A stretch of 64,000 nt of DNA. Origin: Azospirillum griseum (GTDB taxonomy: Bacteria; Pseudomonadota; Alphaproteobacteria; Azospirillales; Azospirillaceae). Shown piece by piece: positions 9,005-15,878 of this stretch. Positions within the stretch are counted from its first letter, which is position 1. Every line of letters begins with the position of its first letter. The notes under the pieces were generated by a model. It worked only from the letters and a program-made list of their open reading frames with translations. It was not told the origin of the DNA and did no database searches. The DNA is taken from NCBI RefSeq assembly GCF_003966125.1, contig NZ_RXMA01000006.1, positions 110,581 through 174,580 on the forward strand, read 5' to 3'. The position numbers were made by a program, and so were the translations under genes.

Positions 9005-10213
9005 ATGTCCCGCACCGATCATCGCACGCCGAACGTCACGGGCCTGCGGCCCCGGTCCAAGCTGGTCCATGGCGGCATCCGCCGCTCGTCCTTCGACGAG
9101 ACCTGCGAGGCGCTCTACCAAACCTCCGGCTTCGTCTATGGCTCGGCGGAGGAGGCGGAAAACGCCTTTGCCAACGACGGCACGCGCCACGTCTATTCGC
9201 GCTTCCGCAACCCGACCAACGCGATGTTCGAAGACCGTCTGGCCGAGTATGAGGGGGCGGCCTGGGCCTACGCGACCGCCAGCGGCATGGCGGCGGTGCA
9301 CGGCGCGTTGTTGAGCGGCCTCCGCAGCGGCGACCGCGTGGTCGCCCCGCGCGCCCTGTTCATCTCCTGCTACTGGATCCTCAAGGAGCTGTGTCCGCGC
9401 TACGGCATCGAGGTCGAGTTCATCGATGGCACCGACCTGAGCGCCTGGGAAGCGGCGCTGTCCAAACCGGCCAAGGCGGTGTTCCTGGAAACCCCGTCCA
9501 ATCCGGGGTTGGAGGTCGTCGATCTGCGCGCCGTTTGCGATCTGGCCCACAAGGCCGGGGCCTATGTGGTGGTGGACAACGCCTTTGCCACACCGGTGTT
9601 GCAACGCCCGTTCGACTTCGGGGCCGACGTCATCATCTATTCGGCGACCAAGCACATCGACGGGCAGGGCCGCTGCCTGGGCGGCGTGATCCTGGCCAAG
9701 GACATCAAATACGCCACCGAGGTCATCCACCCCTTCCTGCGCAACCTGGGTCCGACGCTCGCCCCGTTCAATTCCTGGCTGCTGCTGAAGGGCATGGAGA
9801 CGCTGGAGCTGCGCGTCAACGCGCAAACCGCCTCCGCGCTGGAGGTGGCGCGCTTCCTGGAAGGCCATGCGAAGGTGGAGCGCGTGCTCTACCCGATGCT
9901 GCCCAGCCACCCGCAGCATGATCTGGTCCGTCAGCAGATGAGCGGCGGCGGCAACATGCTGTCGATCTTCCTGAAGGGCGGCAAGGCCGAGGCGTTCAAC
10001 ACGCTCAACGGTCTGGGCATGGTGATGATCTCCAACAATCTGGGCGATTCCAAGAGCCTGATCACCCACCCGGCCACCACCACCCATTCCAAGCTGACGG
10101 ACGAGGAAAAGGTGGCGGCGCAGATCAAGCCGGGCCTGCTGCGCCTGTCGGTCGGTCTGGAAGACGCCCAGGACATCATCGAGGATCTGGACCGCGCGCT
10201 GTCACAGGCGTAA
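9005..10213 (+). CDS. metZ: O-succinylhomoserine sulfhydrylase (Cys/Met metabolism PLP enzyme)
   Basis: Encodes 402 residues of the Cys/Met metabolism PLP-dependent family (MetB/MetC/MetZ). Visible motifs are YSRFRNPTNAMFEDRLA, the PLP-contacting ASGMAAVHGAL, LETPSNPGLEVVD, the Asp in VVVDNAFATP, and the PLP Lys in IIYSATKHIDGQGR. Together with NSWLLLKGMETLELR they fit MetZ, which makes homocysteine from O-succinylhomoserine and sulfide. The SAM-II riboswitch upstream independently supports a methionine role. ATG follows GAGGGGAG with normal spacing; an in-frame ATG 16 codons upstream lies before that ribosome site and is not preferred. A cystathionine gamma-synthase specificity cannot be ruled out from sequence alone. 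Confidence 0.9.
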   Translation: MSRTDHRTPNVTGLRPRSKLVHGGIRRSSFDETCEALYQTSGFVYGSAEEAENAFANDGTRHVYSRFRNPTNAMFEDRLAEYEGAAWAYATASGMAAVHGALLSGLRSGDRVVAPRALFISCYWILKELCPRYGIEVEFIDGTDLSAWEAALSKPAKAVFLETPSNPGLEVVDLRAVCDLAHKAGAYVVVDNAFATPVLQRPFDFGADVIIYSATKHIDGQGRCLGGVILAKDIKYATEVIHPFLRNLGPTLAPFNSWLLLKGMETLELRVNAQTASALEVARFLEGHAKVERVLYPMLPSHPQHDLVRQQMSGGGNMLSIFLKGGKAEAFNTLNGLGMVMISNNLGDSKSLITHPATTTHSKLTDEEKVAAQIKPGLLRLSVGLEDAQDIIEDLDRALSQA

Positions 10214-10222
10214 AGGTTGCTT

Positions 10223-10257
10223 CAGCGGTTCATGTTGCAGTGCAGCATGAACCGCTG
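10223..10257 (+). promoter_or_regulatory. 12-bp hairpin enclosing a PhaR-like TGC-N3-GCA box upstream of the phasin gene
   Basis: CAGCGGTTCATG (10223-10234) pairs perfectly with CATGAACCGCTG (10246-10257). The 11-base centre, TTGCAGTGCAG, has the form TGC-N3-GCA-G. Alphaproteobacterial PhaR repressors of phasin genes bind CTGC-N3-GCAG-type sites, and this differs by one flanking base. The element lies 28 bases before the phasin ATG. No T-run follows, so a metZ terminator is less likely, but the stem may also serve as transcript end. Confidence 0.5.
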
Positions 10258-10285
10258 TGGTCCTGACAGAAGCGAGGCGAGCGGC

Positions 10286-10801
10286 ATGGCGAACAACAGA
10301 CAGGGCGCGGCCCATCCGGTCCAGCGCTTGAGCGCGGTCGCCGACACGCTGGTGGACACCACCCGCCGCAGCGGCGAAATGGGCGTGGCCGCCGCGCAGA
10401 CCATCGGCTATCGCAGCGCGATGATGGCGGCGGCGCTGGCCTCACCCACCGGTTTCGCCAACCCCGAATTCATCCGCATGGGGGCGGAAAAGGTCGAAGC
10501 CACGGTCGAGGCGATGCAGGGCGTTACCCATGGCCTGACTGAACTGGGGTCAACGTGGGTGGCGCTGCTGACCGGGCAGACCCAGGCCGCTGTGCAGGCC
10601 CTGTCCGATCTGGCCCAGTGCCGCACCCCGGCGGATTGGGCCGAGGTGCAACGCCGCACCATCGCCCACATGATGGACAGCGGTGTCCACGCCGCGCTGC
10701 GCACGGCGGAGGCCGCCGCCGCGATTTCTGCCGCCAGCCTGAAGCCCCTGCATCGCAAGGCCCGCGCCAACGCCCGCCGTCTGGCCGCCGAACAGGCGTA
10801 A
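10286..10801 (+). CDS. Phasin-family PHA granule protein
   Basis: Encodes 171 residues, mostly amphipathic helix rich in Ala, Gln, Thr and Glu, with no Cys-rich or enzymatic motif. The pattern (MGVAAAQTIGYRSAMMAAAL, MGAEKVEATVEAMQGVTHG, AQCRTPADWAEVQRR) is that of the phasin_2/TIGR01841-type proteins that coat polyhydroxybutyrate granules; the phrase about a region where a tissue-like count of molecules is assigned (QCRTPADW) is typical of them. The frame is open further upstream, but the start at MANNRQG lies behind GCGAGGCGAGCGGC and after the regulatory hairpin. The same window carries phaC and a PHB depolymerase, which supports the role. Confidence 0.8.
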   Translation: MANNRQGAAHPVQRLSAVADTLVDTTRRSGEMGVAAAQTIGYRSAMMAAALASPTGFANPEFIRMGAEKVEATVEAMQGVTHGLTELGSTWVALLTGQTQAAVQALSDLAQCRTPADWAEVQRRTIAHMMDSGVHAALRTAEAAAAISAASLKPLHRKARANARRLAAEQA

Positions 10802-11410
10802 ACCAGAAATCCCGTCGCGCCCCGCTGCCTCAGTCGGGCCATGGCCTGTTTGTTCAGTCTGGATCAAAGACCATCCGCCTGTTGATGATTGCGGTGGCTG
10901 TGCGCAGGGCGGGTTCACGGTGGCAAGGGACTGGGGAGAGTCTGTTCCGGTTGTTGACCGAGTCGTGCTCGCCGGTGCCACAAGACACCAAACAGGCCTG
11001 TGTCATGAGGGGAAGAGGCTTGGGTTTGGCTGAGCGCAACGACAGCGGCGTGCGGCTGATGGTTCCAACCATGGGCGATCCGCATGACCGATCGAGCGAC
11101 AGGTCGGCTCTCCTGGGGGCGTGCCCCGGCTGGATCGCGACCTAATTTTGCATAAGCGAACGCTGTGCGATGGACGGGGTGTCGCCATGGTTGTGGAGTT
11201 GTGGCGGCTTCAGGGGGCGGGTTGGGTTGCTGAAAATTGTGACAAGGAATTTAACAAGTAAGGGGATTCTCCCACCTTGACAGGGTGTCCTGTGCCAACC
11301 CTAAATGAGCCGCACCGAGGATTGGCAGGGACGCAAGACGCTTGATGCGACGGCGTGATTTGCCAGATGCGGGCCGATACGCCGTGATACCGTTTCGATA
11401 AGGAAGCTCC
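10802..11410. other. 609-base intergenic region without a recognisable gene
   Basis: No reading frame here has a plausible start, ribosome site or recognisable protein. Short open frames on both strands are low-quality and conflict with each other. The right third is less GC-rich and probably holds the promoter of the following gene. I see no tRNA, riboswitch or repeat; a small RNA cannot be excluded by eye. Confidence 0.5.
11277..11306 (+). promoter_or_regulatory. Possible promoter of the unknown gene at 11.4 kb
   Basis: A perfect -35 hexamer TTGACA (11277-11282) is followed after 18 bases by CTAAAT, a poor -10 match (3 of 6). It lies 105 bases before the ATG. Weak evidence. Confidence 0.3.
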
Positions 11411-11839
11411 ATGTCCGTCAACGAAGACGCACGCAAGCGTTTTGCCGATCTTGTGAGGCTCAACGGCCTGACCTGCACCTTCATCAGCCGTGAGACGGAG
11501 CGCCGCATTCTGGAAGAGGGCGTGACTCGTTTTGAGCTGTCGTTGGATGACGCGCGCGGTGTGCTGCGCACGGTGGCGGCGGACGAGGAGTTTGTGTTCG
11601 AAAGCGAAGCCTGCCACCGCATCAACCAGATTCTGGAACGCTACGCCGGCAAGAAGGGCAAGATCAGCAAGGAGCAGTTCCTGCAATCAGCGGCCATTCT
11701 GCGCGACTTCTCCAACGACGCCATCAGTGAGAAGGAGGCCAAGCGCCAGATCAAGGCGATGATGATCGATGAAGGGTGGGAACCACGCCGCGCCGGTCTG
11801 CTGCGGTCCAAGCGCTGGTACAACCGCGTCGAGGTGTGA
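11411..11839 (+). CDS. Conserved-looking hypothetical protein, 142 aa
   Basis: I do not recognise a family. The 142-residue protein is hydrophilic and predicted mainly helical, with no signal peptide or membrane segment. The C-terminal third is strongly basic (EAKRQIKAMMIDEGWEPRRAGLLRSKRWYNRVEV region). A stretch around residues 75-105 (ILERYAGKKGKISKEQF then FSNDAISEKEAKRQI) loosely recalls EF-hand or TerB-like helices but lacks clear Ca-ligand loops. ATG is preceded by AAGGAAG at good spacing, so this looks like a genuinely expressed gene. It starts an uncharacterised block with the next two genes on the same strand. Cytoplasmic location is inferred. Confidence 0.75.
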   Translation: MSVNEDARKRFADLVRLNGLTCTFISRETERRILEEGVTRFELSLDDARGVLRTVAADEEFVFESEACHRINQILERYAGKKGKISKEQFLQSAAILRDFSNDAISEKEAKRQIKAMMIDEGWEPRRAGLLRSKRWYNRVEV

Positions 11840-11918
11840 GGGCGCCGCCGCCTCGGCGGGGGCGGTGTTCCGGCGGTGATGCCGCGACGGCCAGGAATGG
11901 GCACAAGGGCCGGGACGC

Positions 11919-12593
11919 ATGGACATCCTGATTTTTCTGCATTCCGGTTTTCTGCTGGCGCTGGAGGTTCCGCTCCTCCTCGCCATGCCGTTTTTGCTGT
12001 GGTACCGCGTCAGCGACGCCGCCCACCTGCATCACCCCTATGGATCATGGCGTCCGGCCTTGTCCACGCATTGCGGTCTGGCGTTGGGGGTCTGCATGCT
12101 GGCGGCTGGCTGGGTTCCGGAACAATACACCTTTGATGCCATCTTCAGCCCCGGGGGACCGTGGGATCTGTCGTTTGTGGAGTTTTTGCAAACGCTGATG
12201 CAGCGGCTGGGGGATGCACCGCACAATCTGGTCGATGTGCTGCTCAACAGCGATCCCCACCTGAATTTCGGTTTGGTCGTGATGGTGATCGCCACCCTGT
12301 TCGCGGTGGACATCGGTGTCACGCTGGCGTCGGGCGTGCGCGGGCCGATGCTGCTGTCCTTCCTGCTGGACGTGCTGATGGCGTTGTTGGCAGCGGGGCT
12401 GCTGCTTCATGTGTTTTATTCGGCCCTGTGGTTGCTGAACCGATTGAATTTTTGGGCGATTGGGGTGGCGCTGCTGCTGTTGCAGGAATACCGTTACCAT
12501 GTCTTCGGCCTGTTCCGCCGCCGTCCCAAGCCGGTGCGTGTGGCTGGCAACATCCAGCATGGCATCAACACCGGCGGGAATCAGGGAACATAA
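11919..12593 (+). CDS. Multi-pass membrane protein of unknown function
   Basis: Encodes 224 residues with about five hydrophobic segments: residues 5-28, 48-65, 108-130, 138-172 (long, perhaps two helices) and 175-195. It ends in a basic cytoplasmic tail (FGLFRRRPKPVRV). Aromatic-rich loops (YGSWRPAL, SPGGPWDLSFVEFLQ) sit between segments 2 and 3. No family is recognised and no catalytic motif is seen. It lies 80 bases after the unknown gene upstream and 94 bases before the TPR gene, all on the same strand, so cotranscription is possible. The start ATG has only a weak ribosome site (GCCGGGACGC). Confidence 0.7.
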   Translation: MDILIFLHSGFLLALEVPLLLAMPFLLWYRVSDAAHLHHPYGSWRPALSTHCGLALGVCMLAAGWVPEQYTFDAIFSPGGPWDLSFVEFLQTLMQRLGDAPHNLVDVLLNSDPHLNFGLVVMVIATLFAVDIGVTLASGVRGPMLLSFLLDVLMALLAAGLLLHVFYSALWLLNRLNFWAIGVALLLLQEYRYHVFGLFRRRPKPVRVAGNIQHGINTGGNQGT

Positions 12594-12687
12594 CGACGGG
12601 GCTGCGCTGCCCAATCACGGGGATGATGTGGTGGGCTGGTGTGTCGGGCTTGCGGCCCGCATAGAATGGACATCCGGGGGGACAACG

Positions 12688-13755
12688 ATGGATTTCGGAT
12701 TTTTGACCATGCCTGCGTTGGCCCTGTCGGCCGTTTTGGGCTATTCGGTGTTCTTCGATTCCAGCGTTGTGCTGTTTCGCGACGTGCATGTGCCCAACGC
12801 GGTGGCGGATGACGGGTTCACGCCCCGTGTCGTCGCCTCGCGGTTGGCGAACGAGGTGCGGGCGATCAACCGGGCTGCCCGCACGGCCAAAGAGCAGCAG
12901 CGTTTCGGCCTGATCGACGATGACGCGGCGGTGAAGGTTGTGTCCGAACGGTTCGAGTTCCTGCATCCGCTGAAGGCGACGCAGGAGGCTTTGGGCTTCG
13001 CCGCCTATGATTTCAGCGGCGAGATGGTGAAGCTGGAGCGGGATTACGAATTCATCGTTCGTGGCGACGACCGCAAGCAGGGCCGCAGCATCACCGCCTC
13101 GGCGCGCGGCCCGCGACCGGAGGAGTTGATCCGCCCTGTGGCGATCGATCTGGTGCGCGCCATCGACCCATATGTCGTCGCGTCGTATTACTTCGAAACG
13201 ACTCGGGATTCGGGGGGGAAGGATTACAGCGTTGCCCTGCGTGAGCTGCGCAATTGCCTGATCACCATGCCCAGGGAGGAGCGCCATTGGGCTGTCAATC
13301 TGCAAGGGCAGGTGCTGTTGCAGCAGGGGCGTTTCGATGATGCGATGATGAGGTTCAACGAGGCGCGCGCGCTGAAGCCGGACTTCGTCCTGCCAATCTA
13401 CAACCAGGGGCTTGTGTTCGCCGCCAAGGGCAAGCATGAGGAGGCGATGGCCCGCTACAAGGAGGTTCTGACCTTGGACGCGGATCGGCGGTCGCGCTTC
13501 CCCCACACCTACACGCAGTGGGGGGTATCGCTGGCCGCCACCGGTCGCCCGGAAGAGGCGTTGACCATGTTCCAGCGGGCTGAGCAGGCCGATCCCAGCT
13601 ATCCCGATCTCTACAACGCCTGGGGGCGTTTCCTGCGCGACCAGAACAAGATCGTTGAAGCGCGCGAGATGTTCCAGAAGGCCGTCGACCGTGCGCCGGA
13701 ACGCGTTGAGTTCCGTGACAACCTGAAAGCCGCGATGACCGCACCGGCCCGTTGA
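12688..13755 (+). CDS. Membrane-anchored TPR-repeat protein
   Basis: Encodes 355 residues from the ATG after GGGGGGACAACG. The frame stays open further upstream, but those codons overlap the previous gene. An N-terminal hydrophobic segment (about 3-23, FLTMPALALSAVLGYSVFF) suggests a signal anchor. Residues about 30-200 show no known motif. The C-terminal half holds at least four tetratricopeptide repeats: NLQGQVLLQQGRFDDAMMRF, IYNQGLVFAAKGKHEEAMARY, WGVSLAATGRPEEALTMFQR and AWGRFLRDQNKIVEAREMFQ. TPRs act as protein-binding scaffolds. The partner is unknown; adjacent unknown membrane proteins are the obvious candidates. A strong bidirectional hairpin closes the transcript. Confidence 0.8.
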   Translation: MDFGFLTMPALALSAVLGYSVFFDSSVVLFRDVHVPNAVADDGFTPRVVASRLANEVRAINRAARTAKEQQRFGLIDDDAAVKVVSERFEFLHPLKATQEALGFAAYDFSGEMVKLERDYEFIVRGDDRKQGRSITASARGPRPEELIRPVAIDLVRAIDPYVVASYYFETTRDSGGKDYSVALRELRNCLITMPREERHWAVNLQGQVLLQQGRFDDAMMRFNEARALKPDFVLPIYNQGLVFAAKGKHEEAMARYKEVLTLDADRRSRFPHTYTQWGVSLAATGRPEEALTMFQRAEQADPSYPDLYNAWGRFLRDQNKIVEAREMFQKAVDRAPERVEFRDNLKAAMTAPAR

Positions 13756-13780
13756 GGCGGTTCGATTGGGTGGTGGGCGA

Positions 13781-13827
13781 CAACACAAACACGCCACCGG
13801 TGTCCGGTTGGCGGCGTGCTTGTGTTG
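13781..13827. terminator. Bidirectional terminator hairpin between convergent genes
   Basis: CAACACAAACACGCC (13781-13795) pairs with GGCGTGCTTGTGTTG (13813-13827) with a single mismatch. The T/G-rich right arm and A/C-rich left arm would give a U-rich 3' side on both strands. It sits between the TPR gene (+) and a membrane-protein gene (-). Confidence 0.7.
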
Positions 13828-13850
13828 GGGCCGTCAATGTGCGCGGGACG

Positions 13851-14255
13851 TTACGGCGGCGGGCTGAGCACCTGCGACTGGCCGGTGATCCGTCGTTTGA
13901 CGTGTGCCCAGCACACCCCGACGCTGAGAAGCGTGGCGAACCACACCAACAGAAAATAGCTGGACCAGAAGGGCGCGCTTGGGTCCAGCAACCCGACCTG
14001 ACGCAGGGCGAGGTAGCCCGACAGCGTCAGCGCCGACATGATGACGAGACGAAACACCCGCAAGGCCAACCACATCACCCGCAAAAACAGGATGTAGCAC
14101 CCGAGAAGAAAGGCACCGGCCAGGACCTTGGCCGACGTGAGGGAACCATCGTTGGTGAACAGCCAGTCGAGGTAGGAATAGCCAAGCGGATTCCAGGTCG
14201 CAAAGACCAGCAGGAAACAACAGAGGATCCGGGAGAATAGACCGGGAAACTTCAT
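13851..14255 (-). CDS. Small inner-membrane protein, DUF6524-like (tandem copy B)
   Basis: Encodes 134 residues starting MKFPGLFSRIL, with four hydrophobic segments and a basic C-terminus. The motif FATWNPLGYSYLDWLF near residues 18-33 matches the NPxGYSYYHW signature of a small alphaproteobacterial membrane family that I recall as DUF6524; the function is unknown. A TTG six codons upstream is possible, but ATG with GGGGAG eight bases before it is the better start. The divergent-looking but same-strand neighbour 43 bases upstream is a clear paralogue, so this is a tandem duplication. Both genes are probably cotranscribed leftwards toward the shared terminator. Confidence 0.75.
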   Translation of the reverse strand: MKFPGLFSRILCCFLLVFATWNPLGYSYLDWLFTNDGSLTSAKVLAGAFLLGCYILFLRVMWLALRVFRLVIMSALTLSGYLALRQVGLLDPSAPFWSSYFLLVWFATLLSVGVCWAHVKRRITGQSQVLSPPP

Positions 14256-14298
14256 GCCGAACCGGCTCCCCAAGAAGGGTGGATGGCGAGCGGGGTGC

Positions 14299-14706
14299 TC
14301 ATGGAGCGGCTATGTTTTCCGAATCCATCTGCCCGCTCAGGCGGTAACGGATGTGCGACCAGCAAAATCCGGTTCCCAGCAGCATCGTCAAGGCAACCTG
14401 TATGGTCAGGATGAATTGCGTGCGGTCATGCAGATCGACGATGCCAAGATCGGACGCCAGCCACACGCCGGACAGCACAATGATGGTCAGCATCGACGTG
14501 CCGACCAGGCGCATCGAGCGCCACATTGCGTTCACCTGGAGATAGAGAATGACGGTCAGGATCAGTCCAACGAACAGTTTCACCGCCCAATTGCCTCCAT
14601 CCTGCTGAATCCAATGGTAATAGGAATAGCCCGACGGGTTGAAACCGCCAAAAATGACGAACATCGCGATCAACAGGCGAGCGGTGTAACCAAGGATCGA
14701 CAGCAT
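14299..14706 (-). CDS. Small inner-membrane protein, DUF6524-like (tandem copy A)
   Basis: Encodes 135 residues with four predicted membrane helices. FGGFNPSGYSYYHWIQQ (about 19-35) is the family signature, closer to the typical NPSGYSYYHW form than in copy B. The end, GFCWSHIRYRLSGQ, parallels GVCWAHVKRRITGQ of copy B, confirming paralogy over the full length. The function is unknown; the aromatic first periplasmic loop is the most conserved part and may bind a partner or lipid. It is the first gene of a two-gene leftward unit, with a 244-base gap separating it from divergent mlaA. Confidence 0.75.
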   Translation of the reverse strand: MLSILGYTARLLIAMFVIFGGFNPSGYSYYHWIQQDGGNWAVKLFVGLILTVILYLQVNAMWRSMRLVGTSMLTIIVLSGVWLASDLGIVDLHDRTQFILTIQVALTMLLGTGFCWSHIRYRLSGQMDSENIAAP

Positions 14707-14950
14707 GGCCTGGAATCGGATGCGGTTGTGTGTGTGAATTCATTCTACGCCCGGGCCGGTGCGCCCGTCCATGATGGCATGCTTGGGGATGGCACGCTTT
14801 GGGCGCTTGTGTCGGGGCCGCACCCCGCTTTCGTCGGGTCGAGCTTGCGGTTACAGTGAGGTGGTGATGTCAGCGCAACAGGTTGTCGGCTGACGGGATC
14901 CGTGGGCGTGCGCTCCTGCGACAGGGGGCGGGAGAAAGGGGCGCGGGACG

Positions 14951-15670
14951 ATGACGATGGTTCGTGTGTTGGCGCTGTCGCTTCCGTTGTTGTGCGTCGC
15001 GCTGACCGGTCGGTCGGCGCAGGCGCTGGATCTGAGCGCCTACGATCCATGGGAAACCTACAACCGGGCCATGTTTGCCTTCAACAACAGCGTCAGTTCC
15101 AACGCCCTGGAACCGCTGCGCCAGGCCTATGCCAGCCGTTTGTCCAACAGCACGCGGGCGGGAATCGCCAACGTCTTCGCCAACCTGCGCGAACCCTGGA
15201 CCGCGATCAGCAGCGGTTTGCGCGCCGACTTCTCCAACGCGGGCGCATCGGTGGGACGTTTCCTCATCAACAGCACGGCGGGGATTGGCGGCTGGTACGA
15301 CGTGGCGGCGAACCGCTACGGCCTGACCAGCCAACAGGATGATCTGGGTCTGGTCCTGTGTCATTGGGGTGTCGGGGCCGGTCCCTATCTGGTGTTGCCC
15401 TTTCTGGGGCCAACCAACGGACGCGATTTTGTCGGGCGCACGGTGACGACGATGGGCACCTATTCGGCGTTGGGGTTGCAGGGGTATATGACCTACCGCA
15501 GCAGCGACGGTCTGGTGCGTTATCTGGAGGATGGGTTCATCGAGCCGTTTGTCCGCGATCCGCAGGTGGACGCCTATGCGGTGGAACGCGGTGTCTACAG
15601 CCGGATTCGCGACGCCCAATGCGCCGGAGCATCAACCGTCGGTGCGCCTTATGGTGGCGATCAGCAATGA
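14951..15670 (+). CDS. mlaA: MlaA (VacJ)-family outer-membrane phospholipid-removal protein, apparently without a lipobox
   Basis: Encodes 239 residues. The family core is clear: YDPWETYNRAMFAFN, NVFANLREPWTAIS, RFLINSTAGIGGWYDVA, DDLGLVLCHWGVGAGPYLVLPFLGPT and RDFVGRTV. MlaA sits in the outer membrane and extracts misplaced phospholipid from the outer leaflet, passing it to MlaC. The N-terminal signal peptide ends SAQA-LD, and its only Cys sits in LPLLC, which is not a lipobox, so the protein may be processed by signal peptidase I rather than lipidated. No mlaFEDCB genes are adjacent. It precedes the RND operon by 208 bases. Confidence 0.85.
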   Translation: MTMVRVLALSLPLLCVALTGRSAQALDLSAYDPWETYNRAMFAFNNSVSSNALEPLRQAYASRLSNSTRAGIANVFANLREPWTAISSGLRADFSNAGASVGRFLINSTAGIGGWYDVAANRYGLTSQQDDLGLVLCHWGVGAGPYLVLPFLGPTNGRDFVGRTVTTMGTYSALGLQGYMTYRSSDGLVRYLEDGFIEPFVRDPQVDAYAVERGVYSRIRDAQCAGASTVGAPYGGDQQ

Positions 15671-15878
15671 GGTGATCGCGTTCTGGCCGTTTGGTGTCTC
15701 TGTCTTGTAACCAATTGCCAAAACTTGGTTTCAGGGTTTTCACGTACCGACAACGGCCTTCCTTGCGCTGCAAAATTAAGGCATCCTGTCCTTATGGACT
15801 TGTATGGTCCTCTGCGTTCAAAAAACAATTCAAGATTGCCGCAGTCGTGTGGCGTGCGTCAGGGGAGGCTTCCGCGCG

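Noticed and set aside
10555..11145. Plus-strand open frame running through the 10.8-11.4 kb gap
   Set aside because: It starts inside the phasin gene in another frame, lacks a ribosome site and shows no protein-like pattern.
13851..14706. Two small membrane genes considered as one gene broken by a frameshift
   Set aside because: Each has its own start and the full set of helices, and they align with each other over their whole length, so they are tandem paralogues.
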